From Jeotgalibacillus sp. S-D1 (lineage in GTDB: Bacteria > Bacillota > Bacilli > Bacillales > Jeotgalibacillaceae), in contig NZ_SMZR01000012.1 in NCBI RefSeq assembly GCF_004358665.1, positions 1-55,083 of the forward strand: a stretch of 55,083 nucleotides of DNA. The letters run 5' to 3'. A model generated the notes under the pieces. The model was not told where the DNA came from. It was given only the letters and a program-made list of their open reading frames with translations, and ran no database searches. A program made the translations under genes and the position numbers. Numbering within the stretch: the stretch's first letter is position 1; each line of letters begins with the position of its first letter. Positions 42,956 to 51,901 of this stretch are shown piece by piece.

Positions 42956-44429
42956 TTTACCTCTCCTTCCCATTTTAATTCCATTGCTAACAGCTGTAAT
43001 TTTAATGTTTTTCCCGAAACGTATTGCAGCTCAGCGGCTGATTTCAATAGTCGCAACCATTGGAACGATTATTGCGTCCGCAGTGTTAGTGGCAACTGTT
43101 AAACAAAACGGCATCCAGACCCTTAACCTTGGCAGCTGGCCGGCGCCATACGGCATTCCACTGGTATCAGACATGCTGTCAGCCCTGCTTGTGCTGACGA
43201 CTAGTATCATTGTACTGTTTGTGGTCTGGTATTCGATTTTTTATATGGGAAAAGAGCATGAAAGCTTTTTCTATTATATCGGCATTCAATTTTTAATGGT
43301 TGGCATCAACGGTGCTTTCACAACCGGTGATATATTTAACATGTTTGTATTCTTTGAAGTGTTTTTAATTGCATCCTACCTGCTGATTGTTTTGGGAGGA
43401 AAAAAGGCACAGCTTCGAGAATCAATTAAATATGTTTTAATTAACGTTATTTCATCCGCTCTGTTTGTTTCAGCAGTAGCTTACTTATACGCAGTTGTAG
43501 GCACGTTGAATATGGCAGACGTTTCACAGCGGATAGCAGAGATTAATCAGCCTGGTATTGTCACGGTTATTGCTATCCTTTTCCTTTTAGTTTTCGGCCT
43601 AAAAGGTGCGATTTTCCCACTGTACTTCTGGCTGCCGAGTTCATACCACGCTCCTCCAATTCCGGTGCTTGCTTTATTTGGAGCCCTTTTAACCAAAGTG
43701 GGTGTGTATGCGATCATGCGTACGTACACGTTGTTTTTCTACCATGAAACCGGCTATACACACGTCATATTAGGTGTGCTGGCCCTGTTAACAATTATTG
43801 TGGGCTGCATCGGAGCCATTGCTTATCGTGATGTTAAAATGATTATTATTTACAATATCATGATTGCAGTCGGCGTCATTTTATATGGGGTTGCAGTTAT
43901 GACCCCAGATGGACTGGAAGGAGCTGTATTCTATCTTCTGAATGATATGGTGATTAAAGCCGCTCTGTTTATGCTCATCGGTATTATGATGGCGATCGTC
44001 GGTTCCAGTCATTTAAAAGATATGGGCGGATTAATTAAACAATATCCCTGGGTAGGCTGGACGTATTTTGTTGCTGCACTTTCTCTAGCCGGGATACCGC
44101 CGTTAAGCGGCTTTGTTGGAAAACTGCTGATTATTCGAGGCGGCTTTACCGCTGGTGATTTTGTAGGACCGCTATTGATTCTGGTATCCAGCTTAGTTGT
44201 TCTGTATTCAGCAATGAAGATTTTCATAAATGGCTTTTGGGGAACGCCAAAGGAGTATCACGGAGCAAAAAAACACCTTGCTTTCCGCCTGTGGATCCCT
44301 GCTGCTGCACTGATGGTACTTGCAGTGGCCTATGGTGTCGGAGCAGAAGCGGTGCGTCCGTTCATCACACAGGCAGTGGAACCACTCGTAAACCCTGCAA
44401 TCTATATAGAAGCAGTGCTAAAGGAGTAA
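42948..44429 (+). CDS. mrpD: Na+/H+ antiporter subunit D
   Basis: 493 residues, 14 helices, NuoM/N-type antiporter module. Key region: FFEVFLIASYLLIVLGG (the glutamate on helix 5) and KGAIFPLYFWLPSSYHAPPIPVLALFGALLTKVGVYAIMR (lysine on helix 7). Second proton/cation-translocating subunit of Mrp. Overlaps mrpC; mrpE follows after 6 bp. Confidence 0.96.
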   Translation: MINLPLLPILIPLLTAVILMFFPKRIAAQRLISIVATIGTIIASAVLVATVKQNGIQTLNLGSWPAPYGIPLVSDMLSALLVLTTSIIVLFVVWYSIFYMGKEHESFFYYIGIQFLMVGINGAFTTGDIFNMFVFFEVFLIASYLLIVLGGKKAQLRESIKYVLINVISSALFVSAVAYLYAVVGTLNMADVSQRIAEINQPGIVTVIAILFLLVFGLKGAIFPLYFWLPSSYHAPPIPVLALFGALLTKVGVYAIMRTYTLFFYHETGYTHVILGVLALLTIIVGCIGAIAYRDVKMIIIYNIMIAVGVILYGVAVMTPDGLEGAVFYLLNDMVIKAALFMLIGIMMAIVGSSHLKDMGGLIKQYPWVGWTYFVAALSLAGIPPLSGFVGKLLIIRGGFTAGDFVGPLLILVSSLVVLYSAMKIFINGFWGTPKEYHGAKKHLAFRLWIPAAALMVLAVAYGVGAEAVRPFITQAVEPLVNPAIYIEAVLKE

Positions 44430-44435
44430 TGTGAT

Positions 44436-44912
44436 ATGGCATTTCAACTATTGTTAAATTTCTTTCTGGCGTTCCTATGGATGTTTTTACAAAGTTCTTT
44501 TACATTAGCCAGCTTTATAATCGGCTTCTTCCTGGGAATTGTTGTTATTTATGCAATGAGACGATTTCTTAGTACCCGCTTTTACATGGTTCGTGTACTT
44601 GCGATATTTAAGTTAACAGGCATGTTTATCTGGGAATTGATCAAGGCGAATTTTGAAGTGCTGGCCATTGTATTAAAGCCTAAAATGAATATGGAGCCTG
44701 GCATTTTCAAATATGACACTGAATTAAAACATGATTGGGAAGTCACATTGCTTTCTCTTCTGATCACCCTTACACCCGGCACCCTGGTAATGGATGTGTC
44801 GGATGATAATGGTACACTTTATATTCATGCTTTGAATATCCCAGACGTGAACAGCGCCATTGCATCCATTAAAGATGGCTTTGAAAAAGCGATAATGGAG
44901 GTGAGCCGATAA
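44436..44912 (+). CDS. mrpE: Na+/H+ antiporter subunit E
   Basis: 158 residues: two N-terminal helices then a cytoplasmic domain. MnhE signature LLITLTPGTLVMDVSDDNGTLYIHALN. Needed for assembly of the complex. Ends with the ATG overlap into mrpF. Confidence 0.95.
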   Translation: MAFQLLLNFFLAFLWMFLQSSFTLASFIIGFFLGIVVIYAMRRFLSTRFYMVRVLAIFKLTGMFIWELIKANFEVLAIVLKPKMNMEPGIFKYDTELKHDWEVTLLSLLITLTPGTLVMDVSDDNGTLYIHALNIPDVNSAIASIKDGFEKAIMEVSR

Positions 44913-45196
44913 TGTTAGACATTGTCGTATCCATCTCCCTTGTTGCAGTGGTACTGTCTATGATCGGAATTGTTTATCGTGTGATTAAAGGACCTACTAC
45001 CCCGGATCGGGTCATAGCGCTTGATTCACTGGGGATCGGTTTGATTTCCGTCATAGGTCTTATTTCTATCCTGATGCGCACAAGTGTTTTCTTAGAGGTT
45101 ATTCTCTTGCTTGGGATATTAGCTTTTATTGGGACAGTCGCCTTTTCCAAATATCTAGAGAAAGGGGAGATTATCCAACGTGACCGGGATAAGTGA
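44912..45196 (+). CDS. mrpF: Na+/H+ antiporter subunit F
   Basis: 94 residues, three helices. Typical RVIKGPTTPDRVIALDSLGIGLISVIGLISI with the conserved Asp in helix 2. Linked to cholate and Na+ export in Bacillus. Overlaps mrpG by 17 bp. Confidence 0.95.
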   Translation: MLDIVVSISLVAVVLSMIGIVYRVIKGPTTPDRVIALDSLGIGLISVIGLISILMRTSVFLEVILLLGILAFIGTVAFSKYLEKGEIIQRDRDK

Positions 45197-45581
45197 TTTT
45201 ATCATCGTCTTTTTCGTAGCAGTGGGTGCATTTTTCAGCGTCGTAACAGCGATTGGCTTAATACGTCTCCCTGATATATATTCCAGAACCCACGCTGCTT
45301 CAAAAAGCGCGACTCTTGGCGTTATGTGTATACTGATTGGTACCTTGATTTTCTTTTTTACAGAGGAAGGGCTCTTTAACTCACGGGTAGTGCTTGGAAT
45401 ATTCTTTGTTCTGATTACTGCTCCTGTCGGAGGACACTTAATTGCCCGTGCTTCATACAGCTCAGGCGTAAAACTGTGGGAGAAATCCATTCAAGATGAT
45501 CTTGCCAATAAAGAGGAATACGAAGAAAAAAACAGAAAAATCAATGCAGAAAAGAACCAAATCAAAAAAGAAGGATCCTGA
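45180..45581 (+). CDS. mrpG: Na+/H+ antiporter subunit G
   Basis: 133 residues from a GTG start with GGGGAG upstream. MnhG signature TAIGLIRLPDIYSRTHAASKSATLGVMCILIGT, three helices, then a charged C-terminal tail (NKEEYEEKNRKINAEKNQIKKE). Last gene of the seven-gene operon; its 3' end runs into the terminator. Confidence 0.95.
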   Translation: MTGISDFIIVFFVAVGAFFSVVTAIGLIRLPDIYSRTHAASKSATLGVMCILIGTLIFFFTEEGLFNSRVVLGIFFVLITAPVGGHLIARASYSSGVKLWEKSIQDDLANKEEYEEKNRKINAEKNQIKKEGS

Positions 45582-45607
45582 CAATAAGTCAGGTATCCTT
45601 CTTTTTT
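45565..45607. terminator. Bidirectional terminator mrpG / ydaT-like gene
   Basis: AAAAGAAGGAT-CTGAC and GTCAG-ATCCTTCTTTT pair around an AATAA loop; it overlaps the ends of both genes. Confidence 0.88.
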
Positions 45608-45974
45608 ACTTTTCGTATAATGTATGGTCTTCTGAACCATCTGCCTTATATACAACCAGTATTCCATCATGTTTCGTTACATAGGGCTTTGCTTTTTCTT
45701 CTAAATCCTTTTTGGTGCTTTCCACGAAGATAGCGCGGTCTTTGCCCTTTTGTTTTAACTGCCAGCCGTCATCGTGTTTTGTAATATGATACTCTGTCTG
45801 GTTATCTTCACCCTGCATTGTCTTTTTTGCTTGTTCAGTAGCAATTGCGATAACCCGGCTTTCCTCGTAATCTTCATCACGCAACAGAGCATTTCCAATC
45901 TCAATTGCTTTATTCCTCACGTCTGAATTCAGATTTTTCCATGAATCAGGGTAATTATTCTTATTCCATGGCAT
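45606..45974 (-). CDS. DUF2188 protein (YdaT-like)
   Basis: 122 residues from the ATG at 45974 (AAAGGATG upstream). N-terminal helical part MPWNKNNYPDSWKNLNSDVRNKAIEIGNALL is the YdaT/ChaB-like segment; the C-terminal ~55 residues (YHITKHDDGWQLKQKGKDRAIFVESTKKDLEEKAKPYVTKHDGILVVYKADGS) form a DUF2188 domain of two repeated beta-alpha units. Soluble; function unknown, often stress-induced in Bacillus. Confidence 0.85.
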   Translation of the reverse strand: MPWNKNNYPDSWKNLNSDVRNKAIEIGNALLRDEDYEESRVIAIATEQAKKTMQGEDNQTEYHITKHDDGWQLKQKGKDRAIFVESTKKDLEEKAKPYVTKHDGILVVYKADGSEDHTLYEK

Positions 45975-46038
45975 GCAAATCATCCTTTCGTGTTAAATAA
46001 GATTATTACGTATTTTCCACGAAACCCCTTAGCTAAAC

Positions 46039-46437
46039 TTACATCGTTTTCTTTTCCACAACCGCTACGGTACATCTTGAAATGCACAGCAGCTGATCTT
46101 CTTCATCTGTAATTTTTATTTCCCAAACCATCGTCGTGCGCCCCTGATGAAGCGTTTTTGCTTTCGCCGTAACGACTCCGTCTTTTTTTGATTTAATATG
46201 ATTTGCATTTATTTCAAGACCAAAGCAGATATGTGTGTCCAGGTTAATCAACGCGACTGATCCATAGCTTGCGACCGTTTCAGCCAGTGCTACTGAGGCT
46301 CCCCCGTGCAGGTATCCAAAAGGCTGACGCGTGCGTTCATCAACGGGCATAGTTGCAGTTACTTCCCCTTTGCCAATCGAAATAATCTCAATTCCCAGTG
46401 CTTCTAATAAGGTGCCTTTACTATGTATGTTCTCCAT
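46039..46437 (-). CDS. yuxO: Hotdog-fold thioesterase (YuxO-like)
   Basis: 132 residues from the ATG at 46437, eight nt after AAAGGAGTGG. PaaI/YbgC-type hotdog domain: LGIEIISIGKGEVTATMPVDERTRQPFGYLHGGASVALAETVASYGS with the catalytic Glu in LAE and the HGG motif. B. subtilis yuxO, next to mrpG, is taken to be a 1,4-dihydroxy-2-naphthoyl-CoA hydrolase of menaquinone synthesis. Position and motifs agree; the substrate is not proven by sequence. Confidence 0.87.
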   Translation of the reverse strand: MENIHSKGTLLEALGIEIISIGKGEVTATMPVDERTRQPFGYLHGGASVALAETVASYGSVALINLDTHICFGLEINANHIKSKKDGVVTAKAKTLHQGRTTMVWEIKITDEEDQLLCISRCTVAVVEKKTM

Positions 46438-46608
46438 CTGTTCTCCCACTCCTTTTCCCTTGTCTCTTCTATCTTGTATCTCTGCTGTGGAAAAATCAAG
46501 AAAATAGTATGTTAAATTCAGCTCATTGCTGTTGCATAAAGTTTCAAAAAACAAAGCTCAGTTAAAGATTGTTGATATTTATCCGCTGTTGATCAGTGCC
46601 AAAAACAA

Positions 46609-46640
46609 AAAAAGCTTTAAGTGAATTAACACTTAAAGCT
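46609..46640 (-). terminator. Terminator of the Gly/Pro/Tyr-rich protein gene
   Basis: AGCTTTAAGTG and CACTTAAAGCT form an 11-bp stem with a 6-nt loop; a T-run follows on the minus strand. Confidence 0.85.
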
Positions 46641-46678
46641 GTCATAGGCATTTTCCCTTTTGGAGAGGGTCTTGATTT

Positions 46679-46912
46679 CTAGCGGTAGTAAGGATATGGT
46701 CGGGGCGGATATGGATATCCTCCCGGGCCCGGCGGATAATATGGAGGCGGATATGGAGGGTAACCACCACCAAAGTATGGCGGGCGAACCAGCGCACTAC
46801 CTAAAGCTCCACCTAATAAACCTCCTAAAAAAGGAGCAACGATAAATGGCGCTCCGAAAAATCGGTTCCCGTAACCCGAACGATTATAGTTGTAAACAGG
46901 ATAATTTGGCAT
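46679..46912 (-). CDS. Gly/Pro/Tyr-rich small protein
   Basis: 77 residues; AGAAGGAGGGAG sets the ATG. A central hydrophobic glycine-rich segment (IVAPFLGGLLGGALGSALV, ~24-42) is followed by a low-complexity tail rich in Pro, Tyr and Gly (repeats of YPPYPPPYYPPGPGGYPYP type). Such proteins in spore formers are often coat or surface components, but nothing here proves that. Single gene with its own terminator, just downstream of the yuiF-like gene. Confidence 0.75.
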   Translation of the reverse strand: MPNYPVYNYNRSGYGNRFFGAPFIVAPFLGGLLGGALGSALVRPPYFGGGYPPYPPPYYPPGPGGYPYPPRPYPYYR

Positions 46913-47001
46913 TTCTCTCCCTCCTTCTTCTTTCCTTATATACATATGTGAAAAGAAATGAAGAGGCTGGGCAAATGCTTGAATTGAGAAAACAGCCTAT
47001 T

Positions 47002-48330
47002 CTACAAAATAATCGCTGCAATCCATCCAAACAGGACAAGCGGAATATTGTAATGGATAAAGGTTGGTACACAGGTATCCCAAATATGGTTGTGCTGGCC
47101 ATCGGTATTTAATCCGGCAGTCGGGCCGAGCGTACTGTCGGAAGCAGGTGATCCTGCGTCTCCTAAAGCACTGGCTGTGCCAATTAAAGCGATGGTCGCT
47201 AACGGACTAAAACCCAGCTGTACTGCCAGCGGTACAAAGATGACAGCAATAATCGGGATTGTAGCGAAAGATGAACCAATGCCCATCGTGACTAAGAGGC
47301 CGACTAAAAGCATTAAAAGTGCGCCAAGAGTCTGATTGCTTCCTATGAGTGATGTTGCGCCGCTCACAAGGTTCTCCACGTCCCCTGTTTCAGTTAAGAT
47401 AGCAGCAAATCCGTTGGCTGCGATCATAACAAAGCCAATAAACGCCATCATTTTCATTCCATCTGTCATTAAATGATCCTGATCCTGAAGCTTTACCGTT
47501 CCTGAAATAAACAAAATAGCGAGTCCAACGACTGCACTAAACACCATTGATTCCAGAGCGCTCTGCACAATAAGGGCTGCAACAATCGCTGTTATGGTCA
47601 CAATTAAATCTTTTGGACTGATTACTTTGCCAGCCGCACTGCTTGAAGCTGCCAAATCGGCAGCAACCTGCTTGTACTGTCTGGGCTTGCGGTAGCTAAA
47701 GAAAACAGCTGTCACCAGACCAAGCACCATACCGGCTGTTGGGATCAGCATTGCCAACGGAATGCTGCTACTATCTATTGCAAGTCCGCTTAATTCCATA
47801 TTCTTTGCGATCGTATCGTGAAAAAGATAGCCAAAACCATATGGCAGCAGAATGTACGGAGCTGTTAATCCGAATGTTATGACCGTTGCAATCAAGCGGC
47901 GGTCCAGTTGAAGTTCATTCATTACCAATAGTAAAGGCGGGATCAGCAAAGGAATAAATGCGATGTGAACCGGCACAACATTTTGTGATAAGCAGGAAAC
48001 AAATAAGATTGCTAAAACGATCAGTACTTTGGGAAGGGATTTATGGCGTGATTCTCCCCTCTTCCCAACCAGTAGTATAAGCTTATCAACAAGAAGATTC
48101 GGCAGTCCGGTATAGGAGATCGCGACTGCAAACCCTCCTAACAAAGCATAGCTGAGCGCGATATTCGCTCCGCCTCCAACGCCTTCTGAAAACACTTCTA
48201 CAATTTGATCTACAGAAAGCCCCCCGGTAAAACCACCGATGATTCCACCGATAATAAGGGCGATTACGACATTTATTCTGGCCAGGCTTAATATGAGCAT
48301 AATTAAAACAGCTACAATGACAGCATTCAA
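47002..48330 (-). CDS. yuiF: NhaC-type Na+/H+ antiporter family protein (YuiF-like)
   Basis: 442 residues from a TTG start (MNAVIVAVLIML), chosen because GAGAGG lies nine nt upstream and because B. subtilis YuiF begins similarly as I recall; an in-frame GTG eight codons earlier is less likely. About 12 helices. Characteristic: SYALLGGFAVAISYTG, SCLSQNVVPVHIAFIPLLIPPLL, GLTAPYILLPYGFGYLFHDTI, MGIGSSFATIPIIAVIFVPL and GTASALGDAGSPASDSTLGPTAGL. Possibly Na+/H+ or amino-acid antiport. It heads the yui-order block. Confidence 0.85.
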   Translation of the reverse strand: MNAVIVAVLIMLILSLARINVVIALIIGGIIGGFTGGLSVDQIVEVFSEGVGGGANIALSYALLGGFAVAISYTGLPNLLVDKLILLVGKRGESRHKSLPKVLIVLAILFVSCLSQNVVPVHIAFIPLLIPPLLLVMNELQLDRRLIATVITFGLTAPYILLPYGFGYLFHDTIAKNMELSGLAIDSSSIPLAMLIPTAGMVLGLVTAVFFSYRKPRQYKQVAADLAASSSAAGKVISPKDLIVTITAIVAALIVQSALESMVFSAVVGLAILFISGTVKLQDQDHLMTDGMKMMAFIGFVMIAANGFAAILTETGDVENLVSGATSLIGSNQTLGALLMLLVGLLVTMGIGSSFATIPIIAVIFVPLAVQLGFSPLATIALIGTASALGDAGSPASDSTLGPTAGLNTDGQHNHIWDTCVPTFIHYNIPLVLFGWIAAIIL

Positions 48331-48507
48331 ATCAATCAACCTCTCTATCTTCACTCTTTAGCTTGCTAAACAGGTAACGTATTAAAACACTATCATACAG
48401 TATCAAACCTTTAAATCAGTGTCAACGACTATACTAAAAGTCTGAATTTTAAGTCACCCCCTTTTATAGGGGGGCATAAATTGGGTATCCATGAATAAGT
48501 AATCAAC

Positions 48508-48532
48508 AAAAAAAGCAGCATTTAAGCTGCCT
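48508..48532 (-). terminator. Terminator of the DUF3892 gene
   Basis: GCAGC and GCTGC arms with a T-rich run on the minus strand. A second small hairpin, CCCCC-TTTTATA-GGGGG, lies at about 48456-48474. Confidence 0.6.
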
Positions 48533-48550
48533 GTTACATGTGAATCTATA

Positions 48551-48775
48551 TTAAAAAAGTGGCATTTGGTCCAGGTTATTGCTTTTATCTCCATCAGGAA
48601 TACTGCGTAAATGACGATCACCATCGCGGCCTTTAAACGTTTGGACGTGCTCAATTTCTCCATTGTCAGCCATTTTCTGAGCTTCTTTATAATCCACTAC
48701 ATTACCAGAAGAAAGTTTTAATTCCACGATGTCGCCGTCTGCATTTTTTCGGACTGCTTCTACTTTTTCTGCCAT
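48551..48775 (-). CDS. DUF3892 domain protein
   Basis: 74 residues; AAGGAGGCGG sets the ATG. The whole protein is one DUF3892 domain: VEAVRKNADGDIVELKLSSGNVVDYKEAQKMADNGEIEHVQTFKGRDGDRHLRSIPDG. Acidic C-terminus (NNLDQMPLF). Small soluble beta-rich protein of unknown function. Own terminator. Confidence 0.88.
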   Translation of the reverse strand: MAEKVEAVRKNADGDIVELKLSSGNVVDYKEAQKMADNGEIEHVQTFKGRDGDRHLRSIPDGDKSNNLDQMPLF

Positions 48776-48850
48776 TTATCCCGCCTCCTTGTGAATTACT
48801 ATTCCCACTCCAAGGGATCTCATACTTGGCAATACCTGTCCGCCAAATGG

Positions 48851-48887
48851 AAAAAAGCATCCAGAGCCCGATCGCCCTGGATGCTTT
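48851..48887 (-). terminator. Terminator of pepA
   Basis: GCATCCAG-GC and GC-CTGGATGC arms with a T-run on the minus strand, just past the pepA stop. Confidence 0.85.
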
Positions 48888-48892
48888 ACCGC

Positions 48893-50404
48893 TTATTCCT
48901 TCTTCTCAAGTAAAAACTGCTCCACCAACAGTGCCAGTGTCCGGGTCATAGCTCCGGTTGCACCTGCAGGTCCTAAATAATGAGCTTTTTTTGTTGTTGC
49001 GGTGCCGGCAATATCTAAATGGACCCAAGGGGTGCCTTCTGTAAATTCGCCGATAAATGCTCCTGCAAAAATTGCATGACCATCCCGCCCCGGAGAGTTA
49101 TTCAAATCTGCCACCGGTGAGTTGCGGACACGTTTCTTATCACTTTCTGTATAAGGAAGCTGCCAGATAAATTCACCCGCCTCCGCAGATGCCTCCAGCA
49201 CCCGCTCAAACAGGGCTTCATCATTGGTCAGCGCTCCGGTTTTATCCAGCCCCAATGCTACAATAACGCCGCCTGTCAGGGTTGCCACATCGACAATATA
49301 ATTTGCACCATGCTGTTTAGCGTAAGTTACCCCATCGGCTAAAGCTAATCTGCCCTCGGCGTCTGTGTTCAGGATTTCGATGGTTTTTCCGTTAAGAGAA
49401 GTAATCACATCATCAGGTTTGAATGCTTTTGAGCTGACCATGTTGTCAGTTGCCGGTATTACAGCAACTACATTTTGCTCAGGCTGAAGCTTACCGATAA
49501 TTTCCATAGCACCAAGTACAGCTGCTGCTCCACCCATATCTGTTTTCATTCCGACGATGCCATCTTTTCCCTTAATGGAATAACCTCCTGTATCAAATGT
49601 TATCCCTTTTCCAACTAAACCTAGTACATCCGTCCATTCTTCTTTGCCCTTATGTTTTAACACAATCATTCTAGGCGGCTCGGCTGATCCTTGATTCACC
49701 GCGAGCAAAGCACCCATCCCAATTGATTCCATTTCTTCTTTTCCAAGGATCTCAGATTCAAACCCATACTTTTCAGCCAGATCCAGTGCGTATTCAGCCA
49801 TCTTGGAAGCCGTAAGGATATTAGCCGGCATGTTAACAAGTGTACGAGCTGAATTGGTTCCTTCTGCCAGCACATGGCCCACTTCAAGCGCTGCATTAAT
49901 TTCATGAGCATCAGCCTGTGTATAGACTGAGAGCACATCAATGGCTACATCCGGCAGATTGGATTTTTGTTTATATCCTTCATAAGAATAGGTAGCTAAT
50001 TCAATTCCCTCTGTTAGTGCCTGAGCAACATCGGATTCCTCAATTCCCTCAGCAGTAAACGTATCAAGCGCTACAGATACCTTTTCCACGCGGCTGTCTT
50101 TAAGCAGCTTCCCTGTTGCACCGAAAGACTCGCGAAGACTGTCCAATGTCAGATCTTTTTCTTTTCCAAGACCGACAAAGAGAATTCTTTTCGCTTTGCT
50201 TTTACCAAGCGAAGGAAGCTTTGTCACCGTTCTGACTTTGGAAGAAAGATCTCCTTCTTTTACTAAAGAAGTAAGCTCACCCTCAAATTCATCATTTAAT
50301 TCCTTTAATAAGCCCTCAAGCTTTGATGGCTTATTCCAAAGGCCGACCACCAGATAATCATGGGATTCTTCCAGTGGATGTTCATTATGTACTGACCATT
50401 TCAT
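48893..50404 (-). CDS. pepA: Leucyl aminopeptidase (M17 family, YuiE)
   Basis: 503 residues from the ATG at 50404 set by GGAGGTG, discarding a 23-residue upstream extension. M17 catalytic domain in the C-terminal half: [39 protein letters not shown] supplies metal ligands and the catalytic Lys, and the family signature [12 protein letters not shown] is intact. Hexameric two-metal peptidase of peptide turnover. Lies in the yuiF-yuiE-yuiD order of B. subtilis. Confidence 0.96.
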   Translation of the reverse strand: MKWSVHNEHPLEESHDYLVVGLWNKPSKLEGLLKELNDEFEGELTSLVKEGDLSSKVRTVTKLPSLGKSKAKRILFVGLGKEKDLTLDSLRESFGATGKLLKDSRVEKVSVALDTFTAEGIEESDVAQALTEGIELATYSYEGYKQKSNLPDVAIDVLSVYTQADAHEINAALEVGHVLAEGTNSARTLVNMPANILTASKMAEYALDLAEKYGFESEILGKEEMESIGMGALLAVNQGSAEPPRMIVLKHKGKEEWTDVLGLVGKGITFDTGGYSIKGKDGIVGMKTDMGGAAAVLGAMEIIGKLQPEQNVVAVIPATDNMVSSKAFKPDDVITSLNGKTIEILNTDAEGRLALADGVTYAKQHGANYIVDVATLTGGVIVALGLDKTGALTNDEALFERVLEASAEAGEFIWQLPYTESDKKRVRNSPVADLNNSPGRDGHAIFAGAFIGEFTEGTPWVHLDIAGTATTKKAHYLGPAGATGAMTRTLALLVEQFLLEKKE

Positions 50405-50548
50405 TTTAAAACACCTCCACCTTCTATTATACAAGAGAATTCTAACTATTTCGATTCCCGGTACACTCATCAAGGGATTAACAGTGACCCTTTATGATAT
50501 AATGGCAGAAAATAAAGCAGACTTACTCAGAAAGGGTGCAGCCATTTT

Positions 50549-51031
50549 ATGGAATTATTCACAAATTTTCCGCTATGGGCCTCACTATTTGCTATTTTAT
50601 TTGCTCAAGTGGTAAAAGTACCCATTCAGTTCATTTTTCTAAGAAGGATTGACTGGTCTCTTGTCACCTCTACCGGAGGCATGCCGAGTTCCCATTCTGC
50701 TGCTGTTACTGCCCTTGCGACAGCAATTGCAATTGAATCTGGATTAGCCTCACCTGTATTTGCTCTCGCTACTGTTTTTGCAATTATCACCATGTTTGAC
50801 GCAACCGGTGTGCGATTTCAAGCTGGAGAACAAGCAGCAGTGATCAACCAGCTGTTAAAGGATTTTAATAAATTTGTTTCAGAAGCTAAAGGCTGGCCTG
50901 ATAAAGATGAGGAAGAAAAGCGGAAGGAATTAAAAGAGCTGCTGGGGCACAAGCCAATCGAAGTTTTCTTCGGCGGACTGACCGGTATCATTTTAACCCT
51001 AATTGTCCACTATTTCTTTTCTATAACTTAA
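50549..51031 (+). CDS. yuiD: Divergent PAP2 family membrane protein (YuiD)
   Basis: 160 residues with about three to four helices. DUF212 (acid phosphatase/vanadium haloperoxidase-related): FAQVVKVPIQFIFLRRIDWSLVTSTGGMPSSHSAAVTALATAIAIESG has the G-x-P-S-S-H-S motif, and FDATGVRFQAGEQAAVINQLLKDF follows. HKPIEVFFGGLTGIILTLIVHYF closes. Likely a membrane lipid phosphatase; activity unproven. The next gene starts 20 bp later on the same strand. Confidence 0.9.
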   Translation: MELFTNFPLWASLFAILFAQVVKVPIQFIFLRRIDWSLVTSTGGMPSSHSAAVTALATAIAIESGLASPVFALATVFAIITMFDATGVRFQAGEQAAVINQLLKDFNKFVSEAKGWPDKDEEEKRKELKELLGHKPIEVFFGGLTGIILTLIVHYFFSIT

Positions 51032-51051
51032 GGAATGGCAGGTGTATTCAA

Positions 51052-51861
51052 ATGAGATTAATCTCGATTTGCCCCAGCAATACTGAACTCATACATTATT
51101 TAGGACTAACTTCATTTCTTGTGGCTATCGATGATTTTTCAGATTGGCCTCAGGAGGTTGCCCATTTGCCTCGCCTGGGTCCTGATTTATCGATCGATAT
51201 GGATCAAGTAGAAGAATTAAAGCCTGATCTTGTCGTTGCTTCATTAAGTGTACCCGGAATGGAGAAAAATATTGAACAGCTGCAAAAGCGCAATATCCCA
51301 CATATCGTTTTAAATCCTCAAAGCCTCAATGACATTGGTGATGACCTGCTTACTCTTGGAAAAGCAGTGAATTACAATGAGCGGGCGGCTGAAGTTGCAG
51401 CCGATTATCATTCTATTATCCGGCAATTGAAAGATGCTTCACTAACCGTTTCATCCCGTCCGTCACTCTATTGGGAATGGTGGCCAAAGCCCGTATTCAC
51501 ACCTGGCGCAGTTAATTGGCTTAGCGAAGTCAGCGAGCTGGCAGGTGGCACAAATGTATTTAAAGATGTACCCTTAGCAAGCGTTCAAACAGATTGGGAA
51601 GATGTACTTTTACGGGATCCAGATCATATCTGTCTTGCCTGGGTGGGTGTGAGAACCGAGAAAATAAATCCCCGCCTGCTTTTAAAAAGACCAAATTGGC
51701 CGGACCTTAAGGCCATTAAAGAAGACCATGTACATATTTTAGAAGAAGATTTATACTGCCGGCCTTCTCCCCGTTTAATTGAAGGGATATGGAAACTTGG
51801 CAGGCTGCTGCATTGGGATGTCTATAAGAATATCGAGCTGCCAACTGTATTTAAAACATAA
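51052..51861 (+). CDS. BtuF-like cobalamin-binding protein without signal peptide
   Basis: 269 residues. Type III periplasmic-binding-protein fold: LISICPSNTELIHYLGLTSFLVAIDDFSDWP, VEELKPDLVVASLSVPG, a long linking helix (~115-135) and LYWEWWPKPVFTPGAVNWLSEVSELAGGTNVF. This is the BtuF/FhuD-like group that binds cobalamin or siderophores. There is no signal peptide or lipobox and no btuC/btuD neighbour, so it is probably cytoplasmic and not an import receptor. ATG 20 bp after yuiD, likely the same transcript, ended by a strong terminator. Confidence 0.8.
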   Translation: MRLISICPSNTELIHYLGLTSFLVAIDDFSDWPQEVAHLPRLGPDLSIDMDQVEELKPDLVVASLSVPGMEKNIEQLQKRNIPHIVLNPQSLNDIGDDLLTLGKAVNYNERAAEVAADYHSIIRQLKDASLTVSSRPSLYWEWWPKPVFTPGAVNWLSEVSELAGGTNVFKDVPLASVQTDWEDVLLRDPDHICLAWVGVRTEKINPRLLLKRPNWPDLKAIKEDHVHILEEDLYCRPSPRLIEGIWKLGRLLHWDVYKNIELPTVFKT

Positions 51862-51899
51862 CAAAAACGAAGCGTGTTTATACGCTTCGTTTTTGTTTT
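51862..51899. terminator. Bidirectional terminator btuF-like / yuiC
   Basis: ACAAAAACGAAGCG and CGCTTCGTTTTTGT form a 14-bp stem with an 8-nt loop and T-runs on both strands. Confidence 0.93.
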
Positions 51900-51901
51900 A
51901 C

